A stretch of 64,000 bases of DNA, from positions 186,001 through 250,000 of the forward strand of contig JANQQF010000078.1 of assembly GCA_028285035.1 (NCBI GenBank), in the 5' to 3' direction. This document shows, in pieces, positions 1-7,740 of the stretch. This stretch comes from Phycisphaerae bacterium (GTDB lineage: Bacteria; Chloroflexota; Anaerolineae; 4572-78; J111). The position numbers and the translations under genes were made by a program. Position 1 is the first letter of the stretch. Each line of letters begins with the position of its first letter. Below the pieces are notes generated by a model that saw only the letters and a program-made list of their open reading frames with translations, had not been told where the DNA came from and did no database searches.

Positions 1-1
1 A

Positions 2-88
2 GGGCGGTGGATGCGGCGATTTTTTATTGTGATAGTTGCTTTGACATTATTCATCCCAATCTTGGGCATAATCATCAGAATCACCTAA
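2..88 (+). CDS. C-terminal tail of an unidentified membrane protein (partial)
   Basis: The frame is open from the window edge and ends in TAA at 86-88. It encodes about 28 residues, GRWMRRFFIVIVALTLFIPI and then LGIIIRIT: two arginines followed by one strongly hydrophobic stretch, as in the last membrane helix of a polytopic or anchored protein. No SD sequence precedes the internal ATG at 11, so I read it as the end of a gene that starts outside the window rather than a small gene. The protein cannot be identified from this fragment, and the whole call could be chance. Confidence 0.4.
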   Translation, partial: GRWMRRFFIVIVALTLFIPILGIIIRIT

Positions 89-184
89 GCCCCATTCAAA
101 TTTGCCCAGATATCTCCAACAATGATATTATTACGAAGTTTTGCATATCGAACCCTATAAATTAAACATAGGACAGGGGGTGTT

Positions 185-1252
185 ATGGCTTTAATACAAT
201 TACCAGGCCTCATCGACGTTCATACCCATTTACGGGTGCCGGGCGGCGAACATAAGGAAGATTTTACCACCGGCACAGCCGCCGCTCTAGCGGGTGGTTT
301 CACCACAATTTTGGGGATGCCCAATACGACCCCCCCATTAATTACACCATCGCAACTGCAAGAAACGCGAGACAAAGCCCAACGATCCATTTATTGTGAC
401 GTTGGGCTTTTTGCTGGGGCCAGCCCACAAGAGACAGCCCTCCTCCCAGAATTGGCAGACGGGGCAGTCGCGCTAAAAATTTATCTCAATGACACCTTTG
501 GCCCACTGCGGGTCGAAGATTTAGCGACCTTGCGAGCCTGTTTTCAGGATTGGCCGCGTGACAAAATGATTGCGATGCATGCAGAAGGCCAAAGCGTCGC
601 CGTCGGTATTGGTTTAGCAGCCACGTACCAACGTTCAGTCCATTTTTGCCACATTAGCCGCCAGCAAGAAATCGAGCTCATTGCTGATGCCAAACAGCAA
701 GGGTTGCCAGTCACCTGCGAAGTTGCCCCACACCATTTGTTTATGACCGAAGCCGATGCGGAGCGGCTGGGGGCACTGGGCTACATGCGCCCGACGTTGG
801 CAAAACCAAGCGATGTCACCAGCTTATGGGATCACATCAACAGCACCGTCGATTGTATCGCCACTGATCACGCCCCTCACACCTTGGCCGAAAAGCAATC
901 CGACTCGCCCCCCCCAGGGATTGCTGGGCTGGAAACCTCGCTGCCGTTGATGATGACCGCCGTTAACCAAGGGCGATTGACCTTAGATCGACTCATTGAG
1001 TTAATGGCCACGAGGCCACGTGAAATCTATGGTATCCCAGCCCAACCAGACACCTTCATTGAGGTGGATGCTGAGACCGAATACACCCTCACCAATGAGA
1101 TGATGCATACCAAATGTGGTTGGACCCCTTTTGCCGATTGGTCGGTTACAGGTCGAGTTAAGCGGGTAACTTTGCGAGGAACGCTCGTTTACGACGTGGA
1201 TCGACCTAAGCCAATTTTGGCGGAGATGGGGAGCGGACAGGTTATAGGGTAA
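185..1252 (+). CDS. pyrC: Dihydroorotase, CAD-like type
   Basis: Third step of UMP synthesis: reversible cyclisation of N-carbamoyl-L-aspartate to dihydroorotate, in the cytoplasm. Metal ligands are visible: DVHTHLR at residues 11-17, a candidate carboxylated Lys98 in ALKIYLND, His132 in MHAEG, the VHFCHIS region (153-159), APHHL (181-185) and Asp228 in TDHAPH. The protein (355 aa) begins almost directly at the metal motif, so it lacks the N-terminal beta-sandwich half of ordinary 420-450 aa bacterial type I enzymes. In length and motifs (LPGLIDVH, LND-TF loop, PVTCEVAPHHLF, WTPF near the end) it matches the dihydroorotase domain of animal CAD as I remember it. An SD-like AGGACAGGGGG lies just before the ATG. 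First gene of pyrCFBDK. Confidence 0.93.
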   Translation: MALIQLPGLIDVHTHLRVPGGEHKEDFTTGTAAALAGGFTTILGMPNTTPPLITPSQLQETRDKAQRSIYCDVGLFAGASPQETALLPELADGAVALKIYLNDTFGPLRVEDLATLRACFQDWPRDKMIAMHAEGQSVAVGIGLAATYQRSVHFCHISRQQEIELIADAKQQGLPVTCEVAPHHLFMTEADAERLGALGYMRPTLAKPSDVTSLWDHINSTVDCIATDHAPHTLAEKQSDSPPPGIAGLETSLPLMMTAVNQGRLTLDRLIELMATRPREIYGIPAQPDTFIEVDAETEYTLTNEMMHTKCGWTPFADWSVTGRVKRVTLRGTLVYDVDRPKPILAEMGSGQVIG

Positions 1253-1269
1253 TTAGTAATTGGTAATTT
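1249..1269. repeat. Heptanucleotide tandem repeat, three GTAATT(A/G/T) units
   Basis: Three adjacent 7-mers GTAATTA, GTAATTG, GTAATTT run across the pyrC stop codon (1250-1252). The same unit recurs in-frame inside the last gene of the window (63230-63250). Short tandemly repeated heptamers of this type are known from filamentous cyanobacteria and appear in some Chloroflexota. Three units is short, but the position over a stop codon and the second copy make chance less likely. Confidence 0.6.
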
Positions 1270-1305
1270 AATTTTGTGAATAAGCCCAATATTAAGGATT
1301 AAAGA

Positions 1306-2112
1306 ATGAGCCAAACATATTTTATTGAAAAATTGAAGGCAGCGATAGATCAGAATAATTCGCTATTATGCATCGGTTTAGATCCAGACCCGATCAAATA
1401 TCCGGCGTCATTTGCAGACACCATTACGGCGGATACTCTGACGGATTGGGGAGTCAATATCATCGAGCAAACGGCTGATGTTGTCTGCTGCTACAAACCC
1501 AATTTTGCCTTCTACGAACAGTTCGGACCCGAAGGCTTGCAAGCCTTACAACGAACGATTGCTGCGGTGCCTGATCCAATTCCGGTGCTCCTTGATGCCA
1601 AACGCGGTGACATCGGCAGCACCGCTGTTGCCTATGCCCGGGCGGCCTTTGAGGCTTGGCAAGCTGATGCCATTACGGTCAATCCCTATCTTGGGCAGGA
1701 TAGCATCGCGCCCTTTATCGCCTATCCTGGCAAAATGGCCTTTGTCCTATGTTACACATCAAATAACTCGGCTAAAACCATTCAAGAATTTGGCACCGAT
1801 ACCCGACTATTTGAACACATCGCCCAACAGGGTCAAACGTGGGGTGATTTGTCCCAAATTGGTTTTGTTGTTGGGGCAACCCAATCGGCAGCCTTAATCA
1901 AATTTAGAGAACTCGCCCCAGATTCTTGGATTTTGGCCCCCGGCGTGGGTGCCCAGGGCGGTGATCTGAATGAGACTGTTCGGGCTGGGCTTAACGCGGA
2001 AAAACGTGGATTAATTGTCCCTGTTTCAAGAGGGGTGTTGTACGCTGCCTCACCTCGTGAGGCGGCGGTGGAGCTACGAGATCAAATTAATGTCGCACGT
2101 AACAATAATTAA
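1306..2112 (+). CDS. pyrF: Orotidine 5'-phosphate decarboxylase, family 2
   Basis: Last step of UMP synthesis, OMP to UMP plus CO2, on a TIM-barrel fold. The catalytic signature LDAKRGDIGSTA is present with Lys99 as the general acid. VCCYKPNFAFYE (60-71) and the phosphate-binding PGVGAQGGD are typical of the long family 2 (mycobacterial type) enzymes, and 268 aa is the usual length. AAGGA at 1294-1298 sits 7 bases before the ATG. The gene follows pyrC by 53 bases, which include the heptamer repeat, so co-transcription is expected. No missing residue was seen. Confidence 0.95.
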   Translation: MSQTYFIEKLKAAIDQNNSLLCIGLDPDPIKYPASFADTITADTLTDWGVNIIEQTADVVCCYKPNFAFYEQFGPEGLQALQRTIAAVPDPIPVLLDAKRGDIGSTAVAYARAAFEAWQADAITVNPYLGQDSIAPFIAYPGKMAFVLCYTSNNSAKTIQEFGTDTRLFEHIAQQGQTWGDLSQIGFVVGATQSAALIKFRELAPDSWILAPGVGAQGGDLNETVRAGLNAEKRGLIVPVSRGVLYAASPREAAVELRDQINVARNNN

Positions 2113-2115
2113 GCG

Positions 2116-2125
2116 GGTAGCTACC
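2116..2125. repeat. Ten-base perfect palindrome between pyrF and pyrB
   Basis: GGTAGCTACC is self-complementary and lies 4 bases after the pyrF stop. It has no loop and no T-run, so it is unlikely to be an intrinsic terminator. A protein site or nothing at all are both possible. Confidence 0.2.
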
Positions 2126-2161
2126 TGTTATACAAGTTAATATTTGGGAGAAGAGAAGAAA

Positions 2162-3154
2162 ATGGAAAAAACATTGGCGCCTTTATTTAATTTTGATGAG
2201 CTGATCGAAAAGAGTCAGATTGGCAATGGGCTAACTGAGCAAGACATTATTTCGGTCGCTCAATTTGACCGAGACAAACTCGATTTTGTCTTCAGTCGCG
2301 CCAGAGAGATGCAAGAAATGGTGCGACGAGTGGGTACGGCAGATTTACTCAAAGGCTATGTTTTAGCCTGTCTCTTTTATGAACCCAGCACCCGAACCAG
2401 CGCCTCATTTATTGCGGCGATGGAGCGGCTGGGCGGCAGTGTTATTCCGATTACCCAAGGGGTGCAATTTAGCTCAGTGAGCAAGGGTGAAACATTGGCT
2501 GATACGATCCGGACCCTGGAGCAGTATGTGGATGCCATCGTTTTGCGTCACCCTGAAATCGGCTCGGCCCAACTGTCCGCTGATTATGCCAGTGTCCCTA
2601 TCATCAATGCTGGGGATGGCGCAGGCGAGCACCCAACGCAAGCTCTCCTCGATTTGTTCACTATTCGGGAGGAGTTGGGCACCATTGATGGCCTCAAAAT
2701 TGCAATGGTAGGTGATCTGCGTTATGGGCGAACGGTGCATTCGCTTACCCGTTTGCTGATGAAGTACGATGTCAGCTTGCGCTTTGTCTCCCCCGAAATT
2801 CTGCGGCTGCCAATGACGCTGATGAATGATGTCATCGATGCGGGGATCAACGTGCGGGAAACGCACGATGTGGCCGATGTCATAAAAAACGCCGATGTGT
2901 TGTACGTCACCCGTGTCCAAAAAGAGCGTTTCTCCGATTTGGCCCAGTATGAAGATGTCAAAAATCATTATGAGATTACGCCAGAAATTATGGAGCAGGC
3001 CAAAGACAAGATGGTCGTGATGCACCCGCTACCTCGGGTTGGTGAAATTCATTACGCGGTGGATAATGACCCACGGGCAGCTTACTTCCGTCAGGTACAA
3101 AATGGAATGTACATTCGAATGGCGCTTTTAGCCGCAGTGCTCGGAAAGGCATAG
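2162..3154 (+). CDS. pyrB: Aspartate carbamoyltransferase catalytic subunit
   Basis: Second step of pyrimidine synthesis: carbamoyl phosphate plus L-aspartate to N-carbamoyl-L-aspartate. Carbamoyl-phosphate motif STRTS at 76-80, HPTQ at 157-160 and HPLPR at 288-292 are all present. I start at ATG 2162 (330 aa), because an upstream in-frame TTG at 2144 would place the SD-like GGAG (2147-2150) inside the gene. The C-terminus [16 protein letters not shown] is nearly the same as the end of animal CAD, and [29 protein letters not shown] and DPRAAYFRQ also agree with CAD from memory. No regulatory subunit gene pyrI is present in the operon. pyrD follows 8 bases later. Confidence 0.95.
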   Translation: MEKTLAPLFNFDELIEKSQIGNGLTEQDIISVAQFDRDKLDFVFSRAREMQEMVRRVGTADLLKGYVLACLFYEPSTRTSASFIAAMERLGGSVIPITQGVQFSSVSKGETLADTIRTLEQYVDAIVLRHPEIGSAQLSADYASVPIINAGDGAGEHPTQALLDLFTIREELGTIDGLKIAMVGDLRYGRTVHSLTRLLMKYDVSLRFVSPEILRLPMTLMNDVIDAGINVRETHDVADVIKNADVLYVTRVQKERFSDLAQYEDVKNHYEITPEIMEQAKDKMVVMHPLPRVGEIHYAVDNDPRAAYFRQVQNGMYIRMALLAAVLGKA

Positions 3155-3162
3155 AGGCAGCA

Positions 3163-4089
3163 ATGCAGCAATCCAAATTAAGATGTAACTTTCTCGATTT
3201 TGAGCTAAATTCCCCCCTCGTTCTCGCGTCAGGCATCATTGGCACCAGCGAAACCTTGATGGTGCGGGCGGCAAAAAGTGGGGCTGGGATGATTACGGCC
3301 AAAAGCTGTGGCCCCACCCCCCGTGCAGGCCATCCCAACCCGGTCGCCTTCGACTGGGACGGCGGCTTGATCAACGCCATTGGGCTAACCAATCCTGGAG
3401 CTGAGGCTGAAGCGGCTTTGTTGAGTCGAACGTATCAAGCGCTGCAACCAATGAACGTGCCCTTGATTGCCAGCATCTTTGCGGGCACGGTTCCCGAGTT
3501 CGCAGCAGTAGCAGCCATCGTTGCTCAAGCGGAACCCGATTTAATTGAGGTCAATATTTCCTGCCCCAATGTGGGTGATGAGTTTGGCACCCCATTCTCA
3601 GGCACCATCGAGAGTGCTGTCGCCGTGACCACGGCTGTTCGGGAAGTTGTGTCTGGCCCCATCGCCATCAAATTAGCCCCCAACGTGCCTGATATTGCCC
3701 GGATTGCGGCGGCGGTTGAAGCGGCGGGCGCGAATGCAATTACAGCCATCAACACGATGCCCGGAATGATCATCGATCCCGTATCAGGGCGTCCACTGCT
3801 CTCAAATCGTGTTGGGGGCATCTCCGGTCCTGCCCTCAAGCCCATCGCTCTGCGTTGTGTGTATGAAATCGCTAAAGCCGTCTCGATTCCCATCATTGGT
3901 ACAGGTGGGGTGTCTACCGGACAGGATGCGGCAGAGATGTTAATGGCTGGGGCGAGTGTGGTCGGGGTTGGCTCGGCGGTCTACTATCGTGGGGTGACAG
4001 CCCTGACTGAAATTAATCGAGAACTCGCCGACTTTATGGAAATCCACCAAATTGAGTCGATTCAAGCCTTACGAGGATGCAGCTCATGA
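3163..4089 (+). CDS. pyrD: Dihydroorotate dehydrogenase, class 1B catalytic subunit
   Basis: FMN enzyme that oxidises dihydroorotate to orotate. NISCPNV at 131-137 carries the catalytic Cys134 expected of class 1 enzymes (class 2 enzymes use Ser). INTM (197), [11 protein letters not shown] (217-227) and the phosphate-binding GTGGV (246-250) are present. There is no N-terminal membrane helix, so it is soluble. The adjacent overlapping pyrK makes this the NAD-dependent 1B type. GAGG at 3154-3157 precedes the ATG, and the stop overlaps the pyrK start as ATGA (4086-4089), which suggests translational coupling. Confidence 0.95.
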   Translation: MQQSKLRCNFLDFELNSPLVLASGIIGTSETLMVRAAKSGAGMITAKSCGPTPRAGHPNPVAFDWDGGLINAIGLTNPGAEAEAALLSRTYQALQPMNVPLIASIFAGTVPEFAAVAAIVAQAEPDLIEVNISCPNVGDEFGTPFSGTIESAVAVTTAVREVVSGPIAIKLAPNVPDIARIAAAVEAAGANAITAINTMPGMIIDPVSGRPLLSNRVGGISGPALKPIALRCVYEIAKAVSIPIIGTGGVSTGQDAAEMLMAGASVVGVGSAVYYRGVTALTEINRELADFMEIHQIESIQALRGCSS

Positions 4090-4847
4090 GCCAAATCTAT
4101 TCCCTTCCCCAAGCGTTACCCATTATTGATATCAAGGTCGAAAATGCCTTTACAAAAACCTTCACCCTTGATGGCTCACTTCAAGCGATCCCCGGTCAAT
4201 TTGTGATGGCCTGGCTGCCTGATGTTGACGAGAAACCTTTTAGTCTAGCCGGGGCTGATCCAATCAAGCTGACCATTGCTGCGGTCGGGCCGTTCAGCGA
4301 GGCCGTTCATCGGCTCGACATCGGCGATCAGTTATGGTTACGGGGTCCCTTAGGACTAGGCTACACATTACCAAAAAACACAACATCGCCACAAAAATTA
4401 ATGTACATCGGTGGAGGCTACGGCGTGGCCCCCCTTCTGTATTTAGCGAAGACCGCTCTCCAACAAAACCATCAAGTCTCAATGATTATCGGGGCACGCA
4501 GCGCAGACAAACTGTTGTTAGCGGATGAATTTGCCACCATCAACGTCCCGGTCCATCTCACCACTGAAGATGGCTCAGCAGGCAGACAAGGCCGAGTGAC
4601 GGATGCAATGGCTGACTTGTTCGCCCAGCCTAAAACGCGACCCGATCAGGTTTACACTTGCGGCCCCACCCCCATGCTCGCCGCCATTGCCCAAATGTGC
4701 GAGGCCGAGGCAATTCCCTACCACCTAGCCTGGGAAGCCCACATGCGCTGCGGCATCGGTCTGTGTGGCAGTTGTGAGGTGGGCGAAGGGTGGCTGACCT
4801 GTTTGGACGGCCCGGTATTTCGGTTCAATCCGGAGGGTGGAGATTAG
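4086..4847 (+). CDS. pyrK: Dihydroorotate dehydrogenase electron transfer subunit
   Basis: FAD and [2Fe-2S] subunit that passes electrons from PyrD to NAD+. An FAD-binding barrel comes first (PFSLAG at 51-56). The nucleotide-binding part follows ([11 protein letters not shown] at 107-117 and TCGPTPML at 191-198). The cluster-binding cysteines are Cys222, Cys227, Cys230 and Cys239, in [10 protein letters not shown] and a later TCLDGP. I chose ATG 4086 over ATG 4077 because GAGG at 4073-4076 is 9 bases from 4086 but touches 4077, and 4086 gives the ATGA overlap with pyrD. This gives 253 aa, normal for the family. Last gene of the operon. Confidence 0.94.
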   Translation: MSQIYSLPQALPIIDIKVENAFTKTFTLDGSLQAIPGQFVMAWLPDVDEKPFSLAGADPIKLTIAAVGPFSEAVHRLDIGDQLWLRGPLGLGYTLPKNTTSPQKLMYIGGGYGVAPLLYLAKTALQQNHQVSMIIGARSADKLLLADEFATINVPVHLTTEDGSAGRQGRVTDAMADLFAQPKTRPDQVYTCGPTPMLAAIAQMCEAEAIPYHLAWEAHMRCGIGLCGSCEVGEGWLTCLDGPVFRFNPEGGD

Positions 4848-4905
4848 AGATTGGAGGTTGGAGATTGGGATGCCTCTAATCTTTCAATCTTCCAACCTTT
4901 CCTCC
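4840..4905. repeat. Degenerate heptamer array with a mirrored copy, possible terminator of the pyr operon
   Basis: Four consecutive 7-mers GAGATTA, GAGATTG, GAGGTTG, GAGATTG (4840-4867) cross the pyrK stop. From 4873 to 4905 the complementary words follow (CTAATCT, CAATCT, TCCAACCT, TTCCTCC), so the whole can fold as an imperfect hairpin of roughly 16 pairs. There is no clear T-run after it. It may act as a 3' end structure for the pyr transcript, or be only a repeat remnant. Confidence 0.45.
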
Positions 4906-5193
4906 AGTTCCAAGCATTCACAATTTTTAACCACCTTAAAATATCCCCCATTTAGTACCACCGACACCTTGACGGTCCCTGGAGAATATGTTACCGTTTG
5001 AGCGCAGGTTGATGTGACCACATCACCAGGAGAGCAACCTGCATCTGGGCGGGCCAGGGCAGTGTTTCACTGCTTCTGTAAACATTATTGATAGTCGTTT
5101 GTAATTCATTAAATTTACAGAAACCATTGCACAACCCAGGCTTGGGCAGCCCATCTTTAACATCCACCCAATGACTACAGTCAAGGCAACTTT
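4906..5193. other. Intergenic region after pyrK with nested inverted repeats, no gene
   Basis: No convincing gene is seen in the 346 bases between pyrK and the next CDS. Two structures stand out. At 5005-5041, CAGGTTG pairs with CAACCTG and encloses a second perfect hairpin, TGATGTG (5010-5016) with CACATCA (5019-5025). At 5074-5122, TTCTGTAAA pairs with TTTACAGAA across 31 bases. One frame from about 4960 reads as a threonine/valine-rich peptide broken by a stop, so the region might be eroded coding sequence. AAGG at 5183-5186 is the SD of the next gene. It matches no riboswitch class I know. Confidence 0.35.
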
Positions 5194-7674
5194 ATGCTAG
5201 ACATCAAACGCTTTTTATCAGCGCGGATGGCTCTGATGCTGCTATTCGGCTTGATTGCGCTCTATACAATTTATTTTTCGTGGTACACCATCAACCGCCA
5301 TAACACCCTCAACTCTTACGCGGCGGATTTATCGTTGATCACCCAGCCTATGTGGAACACCGTCCGTGGCGAGGGTGGCTTTATGGAGTTGACCTGGGGT
5401 AATCAACAACAACCCCGTTTGGCCGAACATTTTGAGCCAATCCTGATTCCTTTATCCTTACTTTTCTTTATTTGGGGCGATGTCAAAATCTTACTCATTG
5501 CTCAATCGCTGGCGCTGGCTTTGGGAGCCTTACCCGTCTTCTGGGTTGCCCGACGGCAGTTCAAACAAACCCTCATTCCGCTTTATGAAAATGCAACATC
5601 GGATACAGGGCTAGACACCAAGATTGCGAGTTGGGTCGCTTTGGTCTTTTCACTCGCTTACCTGCTCTACCCACAATTACAAGCCGCCAATATCGCCGAT
5701 TTTCACGCCGATCCCTTTATCGTTACGCCGCTCCTCTTTGCCTTTTGGTATGGCACGGAGAAGCGGTGGGGCTGGATGTGGTTTTGGTCTATTTTAGCAA
5801 TGGCTACCAAGGAGCCCCTTCCCGCTTTAACCGCAATGTTGGGGATTTACTTCATATTCTATCATTTCCAAATTCGAAACGAAGCCACAAAATCTCTCAC
5901 TCAATCAGCTTTATTTCACGGCATCCTGCTGATTGTCATAAGTGTCATTTGGTTTTTGAGTACAACCTATTTAATCGTTTCCCCTTTGGCCCAAGAATAT
6001 TTTGGAACAGATGGCCCCATTTACTTTGAAAGTCGATATGAAGGCGGTTTGTTAGGACTCATCTCGTTATTAGAGGATCCAGCCCGATGGCATTATCTAC
6101 TGGGGCTATTCATGGGGGTTGGGTTTCTTGCTCTCCTTGCGCCTGAAATGCTTATTTTGGGCGCACCTGTACTAGCTGCAAACTTCTTAAGCAACTTCTC
6201 CGGCCAATACTCTGGGGAACAGCATTACTCAGCCCCATTGGTTGTTGCGTTTATCATCGCGGCGATCTACGGTGTTCAGCGTTTCACAAATCTACTTTCT
6301 CTACGCAAAGTTAACGGGCAACCTCTTCGGGTGGCCATTTTAATTGGAGCATCATTATGGCTGTTGAGTTGGTCTGTAGGCTATCAGGCCATTCGCGGTT
6401 GGACGCCGTTATCGGCCCGTACCGAAATCTATATGATGAACCCAGTGGCGCGGCAATTACCCGAACTTATTGCCCAAATTCCTGATACAGCCGTTGTCTC
6501 CGCTAGCCCGGGCATTCACCCCCATCTCGCGCATCGTAAAGTCGCCTATGTTTTTCCGACCATTGAGGAGGCCGAGTATTTGGTAGTAGATGTGACTGAC
6601 ATTTCCGGAGTCCATCCCAACGATGTTCAGCGAATACTGATGGAAAATCTCGCCGAGGGGTGGCAAGTGCTCGAGGCATCACACGGCTTAATTTTTGCGC
6701 AACGCATAGATGAGTCGGTACAGAATGAACTGCCATCCGCCTTCTTTGATTTCACCCGCACAAACCAAACACCACAACACCCTACAAATATCACCTTTGG
6801 TGATGACCAGCTTCACCTGATTGGGTATGACATCGAAAACGATCTGGATGATGGGGTTGTTGTCCGATTTTACTGGCGCGCTACAGGTAATCTGCCTGAT
6901 GATCTAAAACTGTGGCCACTTATTTATGATGATCAGGGACAGCTTTTAAGCGATCCGACCATCGTCCCCATGATTGCCACCGTGTGGTATCCGCCAGCGC
7001 AATGGCAAGCAGATGAGATCATTATCACCGAAACCCTGCCTCAAATGCTGCCCGATACCTTTCATATCGGCATTGCCGCCGGTCCTAACGGCAGTTTTGC
7101 CAATCCTGAGCAACGCTTGGCCCTACAAAGCGCTCCGCCCAAAACGGCGGGGTTACCCTCACCTTTGGCCGAAACAACCCCCGCCAACCCTGGGCGGTGG
7201 ATGCAATTAGCCACGCTTCGCCGACAGGGACCATTTCTTGAGAAATTATCTCCAGCCCTCAGCTTACAGGCCCTAACCCCACTTAACATCAGGCTAGGTA
7301 GTGATATTCGGCTGACTGGATATTGGCTGGACGAAGAAACATCACAACCAGGGGAAATCTTACCTATTGTTCTGCGCTGGCAGGCGGAGAATCAACCATC
7401 CGCCGATTTCACCGTTTTTATCCATCTTCTCGGGCCAGATGGTAGCCTCATCAGCCAAAGTGATGCCTATCCCACCTGGATCACCCCCCTGCCGACCTCA
7501 CGGTGGCACCCCCAACAACCGCTTTTGGACCGTCACACCTTGAACTTACCCAGTGATCTTACAAACGGTCTCTACACACTTCAACTTGGTCTGTATCACG
7601 CCACCACCCTTGAGCGTCTGCCACTCGCTGATGGAAGCGACACGGTTCCGCTCACTCAAATTAAGATCGATTAA
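5194..7674 (+). CDS. DUF2079 membrane protein with two C-terminal beta-rich modules
   Basis: The first 450 or so residues have about ten hydrophobic helices and the DUF2079 pattern: SLITQPMWNT near residue 48, HFEPILIPL near 75, FHADPF and MATKEPLPAL further on. DUF2079 proteins are polytopic, GT-C-like and of unproven activity. Two paralogs lie at 43280 and 58979, both without the C-terminal part seen here. From about residue 530 two copies of a beta-rich module follow (about 530-650 and 695-826), with words such as VVVRFYWRA, FTVFIHLLGPDG and LYTLQLGLY, presumably outside the membrane. AAGG at 5183-5186 supports the start. The same module ends the next two proteins, so the three likely act in one surface process. 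Confidence 0.75.
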   Translation: MLDIKRFLSARMALMLLFGLIALYTIYFSWYTINRHNTLNSYAADLSLITQPMWNTVRGEGGFMELTWGNQQQPRLAEHFEPILIPLSLLFFIWGDVKILLIAQSLALALGALPVFWVARRQFKQTLIPLYENATSDTGLDTKIASWVALVFSLAYLLYPQLQAANIADFHADPFIVTPLLFAFWYGTEKRWGWMWFWSILAMATKEPLPALTAMLGIYFIFYHFQIRNEATKSLTQSALFHGILLIVISVIWFLSTTYLIVSPLAQEYFGTDGPIYFESRYEGGLLGLISLLEDPARWHYLLGLFMGVGFLALLAPEMLILGAPVLAANFLSNFSGQYSGEQHYSAPLVVAFIIAAIYGVQRFTNLLSLRKVNGQPLRVAILIGASLWLLSWSVGYQAIRGWTPLSARTEIYMMNPVARQLPELIAQIPDTAVVSASPGIHPHLAHRKVAYVFPTIEEAEYLVVDVTDISGVHPNDVQRILMENLAEGWQVLEASHGLIFAQRIDESVQNELPSAFFDFTRTNQTPQHPTNITFGDDQLHLIGYDIENDLDDGVVVRFYWRATGNLPDDLKLWPLIYDDQGQLLSDPTIVPMIATVWYPPAQWQADEIIITETLPQMLPDTFHIGIAAGPNGSFANPEQRLALQSAPPKTAGLPSPLAETTPANPGRWMQLATLRRQGPFLEKLSPALSLQALTPLNIRLGSDIRLTGYWLDEETSQPGEILPIVLRWQAENQPSADFTVFIHLLGPDGSLISQSDAYPTWITPLPTSRWHPQQPLLDRHTLNLPSDLTNGLYTLQLGLYHATTLERLPLADGSDTVPLTQIKID

Positions 7675-7702
7675 AGCTTCTGAAATATATCCCCTAACTA
7701 TC

Positions 7703-7731
7703 TTGCCCCCTTAATCTGCCTGTGGTAGCAT
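7703..7731 (+). promoter_or_regulatory. Predicted promoter, possibly giving a leaderless mRNA
   Basis: TTGCCC at 7703-7708, a 17-base spacer and TAGCAT at 7726-7731, with TGTGG directly before the -10. Only 9 bases separate the -10 from the ATG at 7741, and no SD is present, so transcription should begin at or next to the start codon. The same layout (TTGCC, 17 bases, TGTGG-TAG) occurs at 12577-12605. Confidence 0.5.
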
Positions 7732-7740
7732 GCTGCCCCT

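Noticed and set aside
2144..2161. TTG at 2144 as the start of pyrB
   Set aside because: The SD-like GGAG would then lie in the coding region; ATG 2162 has the better context.
2474..3025. 183-residue minus-strand ORF opposite pyrB
   Set aside because: It lies entirely within pyrB, has no SD or recognisable motif, and its composition is that of a reverse-strand shadow.
4077..4085. ATG at 4077 as the start of pyrK
   Set aside because: GAGG directly abuts it; the ATG at 4086 has proper spacing and the ATGA overlap with pyrD.
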